A DNA stretch of 64,000 bases from Bacillus sp. FJAT-28004 (GCF_001280845.1 NZ_LGHP01000001.1:3871333-3935332); one strand, 5' to 3'. Numbered from the stretch's first letter, positions 44,973 through 55,440 are shown. Notes: generated from the sequence alone by a model not told the origin. A program made the numbers and translations.

Positions 44973-46942
44973 TATTTTGTCCCCCTTAACGCTGCTTCCG
45001 TGCGTTCAATCTCATCTACCGGAATGTAATAATCGGTATCGTAGGAGAACGAACGAACAAGCATACATACGGCTACGCCGATTAGACCTGGTATGGCCAT
45101 CCATAGCCAATCCCATACGAAGCCGAATCCTGCAATAAACCAGCAGACCGACATGATGATTGGAATACCTGAGTTTTTTGGCATATGAATCGGTTCAAGC
45201 GGTGCAAGCGGTTTGGCAGGCTGGCCATTCGCGATGCGCTGCTTTTCTTCCCACCACTCGTCTTGGCTTGTAACCTGTGGCAAGCGAGCAAAGTTATATA
45301 GCGGCGCAGGTGATGGAATCGACCATTCGAGTGTGCGGCCATCCCAAGAATCGCCGTTCTTTTCTTTCTTGAGAAACTTGATGCTGTGAGCGATCTGCCA
45401 AACTTGGAAAATAAACGCGATACCCATTAGGAATGCGCCAACAGTAGATACGACGTTCAGAGGCTGCCAGCCCATATCGAAGTCGTACTCGTTGAAGCGA
45501 CGCGTCATCCCCATAAATCCAAGCGCATATTGCGGCAGGAAACAAACATAGAAACCGATGTTCCAGAACCAGAAAGCCCATTTGCCAAGACCCTCATGCA
45601 AGCGGAAGCCAAACATTTTTGGCCACCAGTAGTAGAGGCCTGCGAAATAACCAAACACAACACCGCCGATAAGCACATTATGAAAATGCGCGATCAGGAA
45701 GTAGCTGTTATGGTACTGGAAGTCAGCAGGTGCAACGGATAAGAGCACCCCGGTCATCCCTCCGATAACAAAGCACGGAATGAATGCTACCGTCCACATC
45801 ATTGGAGTCGGGAAGCTAAGTCGGCCTCGGTACATCGTAAACAGCCAGTTGAATATTTTTACCCCGGTCGGTATGGCGATAATCATCGTCGTCACAGCAA
45901 AGAATGCGTTGACGTTAGCGCCGGAACCCATTGTGAAGAAGTGATGCGCCCAGGTAAAGAAGGAGAAGAAGCTGATTGACATAAGAGCAAGTACCATTGA
46001 CTTATAGCCAAACAGTTTTTTCTTCGAGAATGTTGATACAACCTCAGAGAATATACCAAAAGCAGGCAAAACAACAATATAAACTTCAGGATGTCCCCAC
46101 ATCCAGATGAGATTGATATACATCATCGGGTTGCCCCCGCCGTCGAGCGTAAAGAAATGCGCGCCCACATAACGGTCGAGGAATAGAAGGAACAATGTAA
46201 CGGTCAAAATAGGAAATGCGAAGATAATCGTTACGCAAGACGACAGCACCGACCATACGAACATTGGCATTTTCATGAGCTTCATGCCAGGCGCACGCAT
46301 TTTTAAGATCGTAACGATAAAGTTAATACCTGTAGCCAAGGAACCGATACCTGAGATCTGAATACCCCATATATAGAAGTCCTGACCAAGCCCTGGACTT
46401 CCCGACAGCTCAGAGAGCGGCGGATAAGCGAGCCAACCTGCATCAGGCGAACCGCCGATAATGAAGGATACGTTAAACAGCATGGCACCGAAGAAGAACA
46501 TCCAGAAGCTAAGGGAGTTCAGGAACGGGAAAGCAACATCACGGGCGCCAATTTGCAGCGGAACGATGATATTGAATAAACCGAACATAAGTGGCATCGC
46601 CATGAACAAAATCATGATTACGCCGTGAGTGGTGAAAATTGCGTTATAATGATCCGGCGCCAAAAACTCAAGTTCAGGAGCAGCGAGCTGAACACGCATG
46701 AGCAGCGCATCAACGCCGCCGCGGAACAGCATGAGGATGGCAGCGATAATGTACATGATACCGATTTTCTTATGATCTACGCTGGTCAACCATTCCGTCC
46801 AAAGCCAGCGCCATTTCTTGAAAAAGGTGAGCGCGAATATAATTGCCACCATCGACAAGCCAATAGAGACTTGTGCCCCTAAAATAAGCGGATCGCCGGT
46901 GACGAAAAATTCGGACGCGAAATCTTTAATTTTGTCTAACAT
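44972..46942 (-). CDS. qoxB: Quinol oxidase subunit I (heme-copper)
   Basis: The 656-residue catalytic subunit reduces oxygen and pumps protons. Visible ligands: the low-spin heme His in TTHGVIM, the CuB His-Tyr pair in WGHPEVYIVVLPAFG, the CuB His pair in WAHHFFTMG, and the heme His pair in FLIAHFHNVLIGG. Start ATG 46942 has AGGAGG upstream. It is the second gene of qoxABCD. With a subunit II lacking CuA ligands, a quinol rather than cytochrome c substrate is expected. Confidence 0.96.
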   Translation of the reverse strand: MLDKIKDFASEFFVTGDPLILGAQVSIGLSMVAIIFALTFFKKWRWLWTEWLTSVDHKKIGIMYIIAAILMLFRGGVDALLMRVQLAAPELEFLAPDHYNAIFTTHGVIMILFMAMPLMFGLFNIIVPLQIGARDVAFPFLNSLSFWMFFFGAMLFNVSFIIGGSPDAGWLAYPPLSELSGSPGLGQDFYIWGIQISGIGSLATGINFIVTILKMRAPGMKLMKMPMFVWSVLSSCVTIIFAFPILTVTLFLLFLDRYVGAHFFTLDGGGNPMMYINLIWMWGHPEVYIVVLPAFGIFSEVVSTFSKKKLFGYKSMVLALMSISFFSFFTWAHHFFTMGSGANVNAFFAVTTMIIAIPTGVKIFNWLFTMYRGRLSFPTPMMWTVAFIPCFVIGGMTGVLLSVAPADFQYHNSYFLIAHFHNVLIGGVVFGYFAGLYYWWPKMFGFRLHEGLGKWAFWFWNIGFYVCFLPQYALGFMGMTRRFNEYDFDMGWQPLNVVSTVGAFLMGIAFIFQVWQIAHSIKFLKKEKNGDSWDGRTLEWSIPSPAPLYNFARLPQVTSQDEWWEEKQRIANGQPAKPLAPLEPIHMPKNSGIPIIMSVCWFIAGFGFVWDWLWMAIPGLIGVAVCMLVRSFSYDTDYYIPVDEIERTEAALRGTK

Positions 46943-47004
46943 TAGGGGTCCTCCTAAAAGTTTGTGGCACAAACTCGCCTTTTAAGCAATTGCTTGCAAG
47001 CGGG

Positions 47005-47982
47005 TTAATGACCCGCATGAATACTAGCATTTAAATCCGGTTTGTTTTTCGTTTCACTTTGCGACTCAGACGCATCCGCTTCGTCGGCAGGCTCTGCGGC
47101 TACGCTGCCATGATGTTGATGAGCACCGCCGTCGCCTTTCACATATTGCCTTACAACTTTATCGAATAATCCTTTAGGGAAGCTGGAGAATAGCTGAACA
47201 TCAGAAGTACTTGGCTCAGTCAGCGTCTCGAAACCTTCCATAGTCAGTGCAGGAGATGTGGCCTTCACTTCATCTACCCAAGCTTTGTAGTCCTCCTCGG
47301 AGGTAGCATCCACCTTAAACGTCATTTGCGCGAAGTCTTTCCCTGTGAAGTTCGCACCGGAGCCATAGTAGCTGCCTGGCTCATCGGCCTGCAGGAATAA
47401 GGTCATCGCCATCCCCGACATGGCATAAATTTGCCCGCCAAGCTGCGGAACCCAGAAGGAATTCATTGACGTGTCGGCGGTCACTTGGAATTTTATCGGC
47501 ACGTCTTCAGGAATCTTAAGGTAATTAACAGTCGCAATATCCTCCTCCGGATATTTAAACAACCACTTCCAATCGAGTGAAGTGACCTGAATCGTTATCG
47601 GCGCCTTAGCCGACTCAATTGGTTTGGAAGGCTCAAGTTCATACGTGTATTTAGCGGTAACGATAGCCAGAATAAGGATGGCTACAATTGGAATGGACCA
47701 CCAAATCGTTTCCAGCTTTGCGCTGTGCTCCCAGTTAGGCGTATAGGAAGCTTTTCTGCCGGGCTTATCACGGTATCGCAAGACGATAAAGGCTGTCAGG
47801 ATAAGTACGGGGATAGTGATAATCGTACACAGAATGGCTGAAAAATACATTAAATCTTTCTGAGACTCGCCGATTGGCCCTTTCGGATCGAGCACGATGA
47901 ATTGCTCGCCGCAGCCGGAAAGCATTACGGCCATTAGCATAATCAGTGCGGGTGTCAGCATACGAAGAAACGGTCTCATCAT
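47005..47982 (-). CDS. qoxA: Quinol oxidase subunit II (lipoprotein)
   Basis: The 325-residue product has a lipoprotein signal peptide with lipobox MLSGC (Cys24), two membrane helices, and a periplasmic-type cupredoxin domain (about 125-245). The CuA motif of cytochrome c oxidases (CxxxC) is absent, which marks a quinol oxidase. The N-terminal VLDPKGPIGESQKDLMYFS is QoxA-like. GAGGAG precedes the tandem ATGs at 47982 and 47979. A C-terminal extension rich in Asp, Ser and His is not conserved. Confidence 0.93.
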   Translation of the reverse strand: MMRPFLRMLTPALIMLMAVMLSGCGEQFIVLDPKGPIGESQKDLMYFSAILCTIITIPVLILTAFIVLRYRDKPGRKASYTPNWEHSAKLETIWWSIPIVAILILAIVTAKYTYELEPSKPIESAKAPITIQVTSLDWKWLFKYPEEDIATVNYLKIPEDVPIKFQVTADTSMNSFWVPQLGGQIYAMSGMAMTLFLQADEPGSYYGSGANFTGKDFAQMTFKVDATSEEDYKAWVDEVKATSPALTMEGFETLTEPSTSDVQLFSSFPKGLFDKVVRQYVKGDGGAHQHHGSVAAEPADEADASESQSETKNKPDLNASIHAGH

Positions 47983-48320
47983 CAGTTCAACTCCTCAAAA
48001 TTACTGCTTACGACTACAATAGCAGATCCACAAGGCAATAACTGCTGGGTTAACAATTACGTCAATAATTCGTCTTTATTCTGTAATAGAAAGTTCACTG
48101 CTTAGACAACTGTTAGATGTAGGAGCATTCTTTAAAGCGGATTGTTCTTACTTATAGTAACTTTACCCAAATTAAAGTGGTTTGTCCCTTTTAAGTTTTG
48201 GTGACGAGGGAGCTTCTTTCGCAGCATGGAAATGCCCCAGTTAAAGCAAATAGACAGCCCCATCTGGTCATTGACCAAATGAGGCTGTCTATTTGTTTCG
48301 AGACATGAGGCTAATCTTGA
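47983..48320 (-). other. Leader region upstream of qoxA
   Basis: This 338-base gap has no gene I can support. It holds a hairpin at 48250-48293 (AGACAGCC/GGCTGTCT arms, no T-run) that may end the small membrane gene's transcript. I could not place a confident promoter; TTGACG near 48060 on the minus strand is a weak -35 candidate. Confidence 0.4.
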
Positions 48321-48605
48321 TTATTGATGTTCGTTAAAATCATTCGGCGGCTGTTCTTGGTTTAGGCGAGCATGAACAAGTCCGATCGCTGTGCCAATGA
48401 CATAAATATGGACGCTGCCGATTAGGAATCCGATGCCGACCATGAGACCAACATTTTTATCGCTGAAATGGCTTAAGTTAATTAGGCTGAGTATAACGCC
48501 AATAGATAGAACGATCCAAGAGATGGCAGTCATTGCCTTCACAAGGCGCTTGACATCTGATTTAGAAGGCTGAATGCTACTGATTGTTGCTGTTTTTGTT
48601 GTCAT
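48321..48605 (-). CDS. Two-helix small membrane protein
   Basis: The 94-residue product has two clear membrane helices (AISWIVLSIGVILSLINL and GLMVGIGFLIGSVHIYVIG). I do not recognise a family. ATG 48605 has GGGAG eight bases upstream; the longer frame from 48614 starts with GTG. It lies alone. Confidence 0.7.
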   Translation of the reverse strand: MTTKTATISSIQPSKSDVKRLVKAMTAISWIVLSIGVILSLINLSHFSDKNVGLMVGIGFLIGSVHIYVIGTAIGLVHARLNQEQPPNDFNEHQ

Positions 48606-48748
48606 ATTGAACACTCCCGATCAATTGTAAGTGTTTTCTTATGATTACTATACCACAACATTAAGGTTTTGTTCAAAGAAAATTCACTTTTTGATCATAA
48701 GTTAGACAAAAATGTGCGGAGGTTATGATTGATTCGTTATCGGAAGGA

Positions 48749-48784
48749 ATAACAGCCCTCCTCAATAAAGGAAGGCTGCTGTTT
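48749..48784 (-). terminator. Hairpin at the end of the class A PBP gene
   Basis: Imperfect arms AACAGCCCTCCT and AGGAAGGCTGCTGTT pair around AATAA; the plus strand has a T-run, so it may work both ways. Confidence 0.6.
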
Positions 48785-48786
48785 TT

Positions 48787-50895
48787 TTAGTCTGTCCACC
48801 AACGCTTCAAGTCATTCCACCAAGAATGTCGTCCTGCTGCACCCGACCCTTCTTGCGAGGCATCGCTTTCGTTATTTCCGGCACCGGCAGGCTCGCCGCA
48901 TACCTCAGTCGGCTCCGTTCCGCTTATGAAGGTTTCTAACCGTTTGTGCGGACAGCTGCTTTCCGCAAGCTTTCCGCTGGTTGGGTCGATGTACACATTT
49001 ACGATACCTTCCGGAATTGGGAAAATCTTTGGCGGTATCGAGGATAGCGCCTGCTCCGTAAATTTAGCGAAAATGGGAGCAGCGCGATAAGCTTCAGCAA
49101 CGGTTAATTTGCGATCCTTATCGTAGCCAACCCACACCGCTGTTGCTAGCTCAGGTGTATATCCCACAAGCCATGCATCCGTAGGGGTCGTACCCGTCTT
49201 ACCTGCTATCGGCCGTTTAATAATAGAAGATACACGGAAAGCTGTGCCGCCTTCTTCAAATACACTCTCCATTAAGCTGGTCATCACATAGGCTTCAGCA
49301 GGGGTTACGGCTTGTTCGGATTTTTGTTCCGCTTCATATAATACCTGTCCCTTACGATCCTCAATACGGAGAATCGCAATAGGCTCAATGTGAATACCAC
49401 CGTTTGCAAATGTACCGAATGCAGAAGCCATTTCGAACGGGCTCACTGGGAAGGTGCCAAGCGCGAGTGAAGGAACCGGCTTCATAGGGCTGTTGATTCC
49501 AAGCTTCCTAGCCGTATCAATTACTTTATCAGCGCCAACGGTCATGATGGTGTTGACTGCATAAATATTGTCCGAGCTAGCCAGCGCTTGTCTCATATCA
49601 ATCAATTCATTCAAATATTTATCACCATAGTTGCTTGGCTCATACGTTTTCCTTCCCTCATCATAAGTGAATATGGTTGGTTCACTCATATAACGGGTAA
49701 CAGGTGACATGAAACCGCTTTGCAAGGCGGTTAAATATAAGAAAGGCTTGAAGGAGGAGCCGGGTTGACGTGTCTTCGCAAACACCCGGTTATATTGGTT
49801 TTTCTTATAATTCCTTCCGCCAACCATCGCTTTGATATATCCGCTGCGCGGATCTATCGCAATAAGCGCTGCCTGCTGCTCGGAGTTTTCTGGAATCCCC
49901 TTTGCAATAACCTCTTCGGCCGTCGCTTGCGCTTCCGGATCAAGTGTCGTATAGATGGTAATGCCGCCCTCATTCAGCAAATGCTCATTAATACCCAGCT
50001 TGTCGACTGCAATATTCCGGATATAATCGCGAAAATACGGCGCAAACCCTTCCTGCTCTCCAGAGCCGAGTTTCTGGAAATTCAGCATCTCCTCATAAGC
50101 GGCATCAGCTTGCTCGGACGTAATAGAGCCGCCTTCGAGCATCGCCTGCAAAATAGTAAGCTGGCGGTCCTTCGCATTTTTCATATTAAGGTAAGGCGAA
50201 TAATACTTGGGGCCCTTCGGGATGCCGGCAAGCATGGCGCTTTCTGCAAGCGTAAGCTCGGAAGCATGTTTATTAAAGTACATCATCGCCGCTGCTTCAA
50301 TACCATAGGAGCCGTGGCCATAATAAATTTGATTCAAGTACATGCCGAGAATTTCGTCCTTGGAGTAGTTCATTTCAAGCTGAACGGTGTACATCGCTTC
50401 CTTCATCTTGCGCTGCCAGGTTCGCTCGTGCGTCAAATAAAGATTGCGTGCGAGCTGCTGTGTGAGCGTGCTTGCGCCTTGGCGTGCTGAGAAGCTTTGG
50501 ACGTTAACCATAACGGCGCGCGCCATTCCCTTCATATCAAAGCCGCGATGATCGTAGAAGCGGCGGTCTTCGATAGCTAAGGTTGCTTCAATGACGTAAT
50601 GCGAGATGTCGGATAGCTGCACAGAACGGCGGTTCTCTCCCGCATGAAACGTATCAATGACGTTGCCATGCAGATCAATCATTTGAGAGGTTTGGCTAAT
50701 TGCAGTGACTGGAAGCGATTGGGTACGTAAATAGATAAGTGTACCGACCATGATGAGTATGAAAAGGGTGAAAGCGGCAGCTGCCCATCTCAACCATTTT
50801 TTCATTTTCAGAAATTGGGGAAGGAACCTCTCGGTTATAAGAGGAAAAGCAGGTCGGTTACGCAACTTACCCTGCTGGTTGGAATGTTTTTTCAT
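48787..50895 (-). CDS. pbpG: Class A penicillin-binding protein, PbpG-like
   Basis: The 702-residue bifunctional enzyme has a membrane anchor at about residues 32-57, a GT51 glycosyltransferase domain (AIEDRRFYDHRGFD, GASTLTQQLARNLYL, KEMYLNQIYYG-like segment ILGMYLNQIYYG), and a transpeptidase domain with SxxK in QPGSSFKPFLYL, SxN in ASSDNIY and KTG in AGKTGTTPTDAWLVG. The C-terminal tail is acidic and ends in WWNDLKRWWTD. In B. subtilis the neighbour of speE is pbpG, made in the forespore; that context and similar size support the name, but another class A PBP is possible. GAAGGGAG precedes the ATG. Confidence 0.88.
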   Translation of the reverse strand: MKKHSNQQGKLRNRPAFPLITERFLPQFLKMKKWLRWAAAAFTLFILIMVGTLIYLRTQSLPVTAISQTSQMIDLHGNVIDTFHAGENRRSVQLSDISHYVIEATLAIEDRRFYDHRGFDMKGMARAVMVNVQSFSARQGASTLTQQLARNLYLTHERTWQRKMKEAMYTVQLEMNYSKDEILGMYLNQIYYGHGSYGIEAAAMMYFNKHASELTLAESAMLAGIPKGPKYYSPYLNMKNAKDRQLTILQAMLEGGSITSEQADAAYEEMLNFQKLGSGEQEGFAPYFRDYIRNIAVDKLGINEHLLNEGGITIYTTLDPEAQATAEEVIAKGIPENSEQQAALIAIDPRSGYIKAMVGGRNYKKNQYNRVFAKTRQPGSSFKPFLYLTALQSGFMSPVTRYMSEPTIFTYDEGRKTYEPSNYGDKYLNELIDMRQALASSDNIYAVNTIMTVGADKVIDTARKLGINSPMKPVPSLALGTFPVSPFEMASAFGTFANGGIHIEPIAILRIEDRKGQVLYEAEQKSEQAVTPAEAYVMTSLMESVFEEGGTAFRVSSIIKRPIAGKTGTTPTDAWLVGYTPELATAVWVGYDKDRKLTVAEAYRAAPIFAKFTEQALSSIPPKIFPIPEGIVNVYIDPTSGKLAESSCPHKRLETFISGTEPTEVCGEPAGAGNNESDASQEGSGAAGRHSWWNDLKRWWTD

Positions 50896-51259
50896 GGAGC
50901 AGGCTCCCTTCAGTGCAAAACTTCACTTTTCCTTAGTATGGAAAAACGAAGAACACCCTATTCACAAAGAGGCGCTGATTCCTAAATATTTATAGAAAGC
51001 TCTGCCAGTCGAGATGATCATACATGAGACGATAGGAAACGCTCAGATGATTTCCACAACGATAATGGCTGTCCCAGGCAATTCGAGACAGCCTTTATAA
51101 TTAAACAGAATCTACATATCGTTCGGAAAATCAGGATATTATATGGAATAAAATCTTTAAAAAACGTTAATACACGGATTGTCTGGAGTACTTGTAGTGA
51201 TTTAATAATTTTACTATAATACAGGTTGAACGATTGAAGGAAAGAAGGGATTTTACACC
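50896..51259 (+). other. Divergent region between the PBP gene and speE
   Basis: This 364-base gap holds a GGCTGTC/GACAGCC hairpin at 51067-51093 followed by TTTATAATT (no obvious gene uses it) and the speE promoter. I see no other gene. Confidence 0.45.
51192..51220 (+). promoter_or_regulatory. Promoter of speE-speB
   Basis: TTGTAG (51192-51197), a 17-base spacer and TATAAT (51215-51220), 40 bases before the speE ATG. Confidence 0.7.
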
Positions 51260-52087
51260 ATGGAATTGTGGTATACGGAAAAACAAACAGACAGCTTCGG
51301 CATAACGGCGAAGATCACTAAGACTTACGTAAATGAACAAACAGATTTTCAACAGCTTGATATGATCGAAACGGAAGAGTTTGGAACGATGCTTGTTCTC
51401 GACGGTATGGTTATGACCACGGTTAAGGATGAGTTCGTTTACCACGAGATGGTTGCGCATCCTGTACTTTTCACGCATCCGAATCCGGAGTACGTGCTTG
51501 TTGTTGGCGGCGGAGACGGCGGCGTTATTCGTGAAGTTATGAAACATCCGAAGGTGAAGAAGGCAGTTCTTGTCGACATCGACGGTAAAGTAATCGAATA
51601 CTCCAAAAAATACTTGCCATCCATCGCTGGCGAGCTCGACAACCCGCGTGTTGAAGTGCTTGTAAACGACGGCTTTATGCATATTCATGATCATAAAAAC
51701 ACATATGACGTTATTATGGTTGATTCCACTGAACCGGTTGGACCTGCAGCAAACCTATTTACGAAGGGCTTCTACCAAGGCATCTATGAAGCATTGAAAG
51801 AAGACGGCATCTTCGTAGCTCAAACGGATAACCCTTGGTTTAAAGCGGATCTGATCCAAAGCGTAAACAAAGACGTGAAGGAAGTATTCCCGATCGTTCG
51901 TGTATACGGCGCGAACATTCCAACTTACCCAAGCGGTCTGTGGACGTTCACAATGGGCAGCAAAAAACACGATCCTCTTGCTGTTGATGAGACGGCAATT
52001 CCAGAAATTGATACAAAATATTACACGCCTCGTCTTCACAAAGCAGCATTCGTGCTTCCAAAATTTGTTGAAGATCTCGTGAAGTAA
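51260..52087 (+). CDS. speE: Spermidine synthase
   Basis: The 275-residue aminopropyltransferase makes spermidine from putrescine and decarboxylated AdoMet. Hallmarks: [19 protein letters not shown] at the start, the AdoMet-binding [26 protein letters not shown], and the catalytic [10 protein letters not shown]. It is paired with speB, as in B. subtilis, where SpeB makes putrescine from agmatine. GAAGGGA precedes the ATG. Confidence 0.96.
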   Translation: MELWYTEKQTDSFGITAKITKTYVNEQTDFQQLDMIETEEFGTMLVLDGMVMTTVKDEFVYHEMVAHPVLFTHPNPEYVLVVGGGDGGVIREVMKHPKVKKAVLVDIDGKVIEYSKKYLPSIAGELDNPRVEVLVNDGFMHIHDHKNTYDVIMVDSTEPVGPAANLFTKGFYQGIYEALKEDGIFVAQTDNPWFKADLIQSVNKDVKEVFPIVRVYGANIPTYPSGLWTFTMGSKKHDPLAVDETAIPEIDTKYYTPRLHKAAFVLPKFVEDLVK

Positions 52088-52124
52088 CGAGCGGCTACGC
52101 TGCAGGAAAGAGAGGACACACCTC

Positions 52125-52994
52125 ATGAAATTGGATCAAAAATATTCAGGCAATGTCTTCATTTTGAGCTCTGACAACTATGAAGCTTCCAAAGCGGTTA
52201 TCTACGGCATGCCGATGGATTTCACGGTCAGCTTCCGTCCTGGCTCCCGTTTCGGCCCACCTCGCATTCGCGAGGTGTCGATCGGACTAGAAGAATACAG
52301 CCCTTACTTAGATCGCAGCCTCGAGGATATCGAATATTTCGATGCTGGCGATCTGCTGCTTCCTTTCGGAAACCCAGCGCGTAGTCTGGAAATCATCGGC
52401 GAATTCGTTCGCGGCGTTCTAGACGATGGCAAAATTCCTGTTGGTCTCGGCGGCGAGCATCTTGTTTCTTGGCCGATCTTCCAAGAGGTGTACAAAAAGT
52501 ACCCTGATCTAGCGATCATCCATTTCGACGCTCACGCTGATTTGCGCGAGTCGTATGAAGGCGAACCGTTGTCCCACTCCACGCCGCTGCGCAAAGCGGC
52601 TGGTCTAATGGGCGGACAGAACATTTACCAGTTCGGTATCCGTTCGGGCTCCCGCGAGGAATGGCAATACGCACGCGAGAACATCAACTTCCATCCTTTC
52701 GAGGTTTTGGAGCCGCTTAAGAAGGTGCTTCCAGAGTTAGAAGGGCGTCCGGTTTACTTAACGATTGATATCGATGTGCTTGATCCATCTGCAGCACCTG
52801 GTACAGGTACGGCGGAAGCGGGCGGTATTACGTCTAAGGAGCTTATTGAATCGGTTCATGCCATTGCACGTTCCGGTGTGAACATTGTGGGCTTCGACCT
52901 CGTTGAGGTTGCGCCAGCTTATGATCCAACGGAGCAAACGCAGATTGTTGCGGCGAAGGTTATTCGCGAGATGCTTCTAGGCTTTTTGAAATAA
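52125..52994 (+). CDS. speB: Agmatinase
   Basis: The 289-residue ureohydrolase splits agmatine to putrescine and urea. Manganese ligands are in GGEHLVSWPIF, FDAHADLRESY and TIDIDVLDPSAAPGTGTAEAGG. A sequence typical of Bacillota SpeB. AAAGAGAGG precedes the ATG, 37 bases after speE, in one operon with a terminator behind. Confidence 0.96.
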   Translation: MKLDQKYSGNVFILSSDNYEASKAVIYGMPMDFTVSFRPGSRFGPPRIREVSIGLEEYSPYLDRSLEDIEYFDAGDLLLPFGNPARSLEIIGEFVRGVLDDGKIPVGLGGEHLVSWPIFQEVYKKYPDLAIIHFDAHADLRESYEGEPLSHSTPLRKAAGLMGGQNIYQFGIRSGSREEWQYARENINFHPFEVLEPLKKVLPELEGRPVYLTIDIDVLDPSAAPGTGTAEAGGITSKELIESVHAIARSGVNIVGFDLVEVAPAYDPTEQTQIVAAKVIREMLLGFLK

Positions 52995-53010
52995 TGAAAT
53001 GATTCAGAGA

Positions 53011-53061
53011 AGGCTTCGCTGCCAGCGGTAATTCATCCGCTTGGAGCGAAGCCTTTTTTTA
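53011..53061 (+). terminator. Terminator of speE-speB
   Basis: Arms AGGCTTCGCT (53011-53020) and AGCGAAGCCT (53045-53054) with inner AGCGG/CCGCT pairing, then seven T. Confidence 0.92.
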
Positions 53062-53207
53062 TTGTAAAAGGATTTAACGGGTTAACGAAATAAATAAATG
53101 ACAATTCAGAATATTTAAATTAATATATTGAAGGAAAACATTATTTCATCTTGTGCTTGCAGCAGAGCATCTTAATTAATAGAAAGAGGATGAAGGAGGA
53201 GTTTTTG

Positions 53208-55427
53208 TTGGCGACACCGTACATATCGAAGTGGAAGGGTGCTTTAGCTGCTGCTATTACCGTTAGTCTAGGGGCTATGCCGTTCACGGCAATGGCCGAT
53301 GCGGGTGCAGGAAATACGGTTCAATTGAGAATTATGGAAACATCCGACCTGCATGTAAACATGATGAACTATGATTATTTTGCGGACAAGCCTACTGATG
53401 AATATGGGCTCGCGAAGACGGCGACGCTCATCAAGAAAGCACGGGAGGAAGCTCCGAACAGCCTATTATTTGATAACGGTGATTTAATCCAAGGAAACCC
53501 TCTCGGTGATTATGTCGCTACGGTTGATAAGCTGAAGCAGGGTGAGACGCATCCGGTGTATAAAGCTATGAATTTGCTTGATTATGATGCGGGCAACTTA
53601 GGCAATCATGAATTCAATTATGGCCTATCATTTTTAGACAACTCGCTCGCAGGGGCGGACTTTCCTTATGTGAATGCAAATATTTATAAAGTAGACGGAG
53701 ATAAGGACGAGTCGAATGATGTCAATTTGTTCAAGCCGTATCTCATTATCGATAAAGAAGTAACAGACAGCAAGGGCGTGAAACATACGCTGAAGGTGGG
53801 CGTGATTGGATTTGTTCCTCCGCAGATTACGCAATGGGATAAAGCTCATTTGGAAGGCAAGGTAACGGTCAAGGATATTGTAAAGACGGCAGAAAAGTTT
53901 GTGCCGGAAATGAAAGCAAAGGGAGCCGATATCATTGTTGCGATTCCGCACTCCGGCTTTGAAGATATCCCGCAAGCGGCGTTAATGGAAAACTCGGTGC
54001 TCTATTTAAGCAAAGTTGCCGGCATTAATGCGATTTTGTTCGGACATGCGCATAAAGTATTTCCTGACAAATCGTTTGAAGGAAAAACGGGTGTCGACCT
54101 TGCGAAAGGAACGATTAACGGAGTACCTGCCGTGGAACCGGGCTTCTGGGGAAATAATCTCGGCATTATTGATCTAACCTTGGAGAAGAAGGATGGGAAA
54201 TGGGCGGTTATTGATTCGAAAAGCGAAGTTAAGCCTATCTTTGATACAGTAAACAAGGTACCGCTTGTAGATGCCGATAAGGCTGTCGTCGATGCGGTGA
54301 AAGAGGATCATGAGAATACGCTGGCGTACGTGCGAGGGCCTGTCGGCAAGACGACAGCGTCAATTAATAGCTGGTTTGCTCTTGTTCAAGATGATCCTTC
54401 CATTCAGATCGTTACGAATGCGCAAAAATGGTATGTGGAGAAGCAGCTGCAGGGAACGGAATATGAGGGGCTTCCTGTTCTTTCTGCAGGGGCGCCGTTC
54501 AAGGCTGGCGGTCGCCAAGGACCGAACTACTATACGAATATTAAGGCTGGCGATATTGCGATAAAGAATGTTGCCGATTTGTATTTGTACTCCAACACCG
54601 TAAATGCTGTACTCGTCACTGGGGCGGAGATTAAAGAGTGGCTCGAGTGGTCGGCCGGTCAATTCAAGCAGATTGATGCAGCAAGCAAAGAGAAGCAAGA
54701 GCTGATTAATTATGATTTTCCAACGTATAACTTCGATGTAATTGACGGTGTGACCTACCAGATCGATGTTGCAGAGCCGCCGAAGTATGATGCAACCGGC
54801 GTGATGAAGAACGAAAGCGCGAAACGGATCGTTAATTTGCAGTTCGAAGGGAAACCAATTAAGGCGGATCAGAAATTTGTTGTGGCTACTAACAACTATC
54901 GCGCCTCCTCGAGCAAATTCGCTAACCCGGATGGCAAACGAATTATACTTGCCTCGCCTGATGAGAACCGTCAGGTCGTGATCGATTACATTCGCTCCTT
55001 CAAGACGATTAATCCGGCAGCGGATGGCAACTGGTCGCTTGCGGCCATCAATGACACGGTGAATGTGACGATCAAGACGTCTCCGGAAGCAAAAAGTGCA
55101 GATGAAGCGAATAAATCGATTTCCTTCACAGCGGATACAGCTGATGGTTATGCGGAGTTTAAGCTTGACCTGAGTGGAGTGGCAGTTGTGGTGCCAGTAG
55201 AGCCGACGAAGCCGGTAAAGCCGACTGAGCCAGCTAAACCTGAGAAACCAACGACTACGGTGCCTACGGCGCCTCAAGAGTCCGTATACACGGTTGAAGC
55301 AGGGGACACTCTCTATGCTATTGCATTGGAACACGGAACGACGTGGCAGAAATTAGCCAGCTATAATAAGCTGAAGAACCCGAATCGAATCTATCCGGGC
55401 CAAATCATTAAGATTCCTGTCAAATAA
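53208..55427 (+). CDS. Secreted 2',3'-cyclic-nucleotidase/5'-nucleotidase with LysM
   Basis: The 739-residue protein has a signal peptide, a metallophosphatase domain with ETSDLHVNMMNYDYF, DNGDLIQGNPLGDY, GNHEFNYG and the HAHK metal ligand (FGHAHKVF), a 5'-nucleotidase C-terminal domain, a Pro/Lys/Thr-rich linker (VEPTKPVKPTEPAKP), and a C-terminal LysM repeat (YTVEAGDTLYAIALEHGTTW). The LysM would hold it in the wall. Architecture is close to CpdB/YfkN enzymes that scavenge external nucleotides. I start at TTG 53208 with AAGGAGGA seven bases upstream; an ATG at 53190 is the alternative. Confidence 0.9.
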   Translation: MATPYISKWKGALAAAITVSLGAMPFTAMADAGAGNTVQLRIMETSDLHVNMMNYDYFADKPTDEYGLAKTATLIKKAREEAPNSLLFDNGDLIQGNPLGDYVATVDKLKQGETHPVYKAMNLLDYDAGNLGNHEFNYGLSFLDNSLAGADFPYVNANIYKVDGDKDESNDVNLFKPYLIIDKEVTDSKGVKHTLKVGVIGFVPPQITQWDKAHLEGKVTVKDIVKTAEKFVPEMKAKGADIIVAIPHSGFEDIPQAALMENSVLYLSKVAGINAILFGHAHKVFPDKSFEGKTGVDLAKGTINGVPAVEPGFWGNNLGIIDLTLEKKDGKWAVIDSKSEVKPIFDTVNKVPLVDADKAVVDAVKEDHENTLAYVRGPVGKTTASINSWFALVQDDPSIQIVTNAQKWYVEKQLQGTEYEGLPVLSAGAPFKAGGRQGPNYYTNIKAGDIAIKNVADLYLYSNTVNAVLVTGAEIKEWLEWSAGQFKQIDAASKEKQELINYDFPTYNFDVIDGVTYQIDVAEPPKYDATGVMKNESAKRIVNLQFEGKPIKADQKFVVATNNYRASSSKFANPDGKRIILASPDENRQVVIDYIRSFKTINPAADGNWSLAAINDTVNVTIKTSPEAKSADEANKSISFTADTADGYAEFKLDLSGVAVVVPVEPTKPVKPTEPAKPEKPTTTVPTAPQESVYTVEAGDTLYAIALEHGTTWQKLASYNKLKNPNRIYPGQIIKIPVK

Positions 55428-55440
55428 TCAATCCGCGTTG

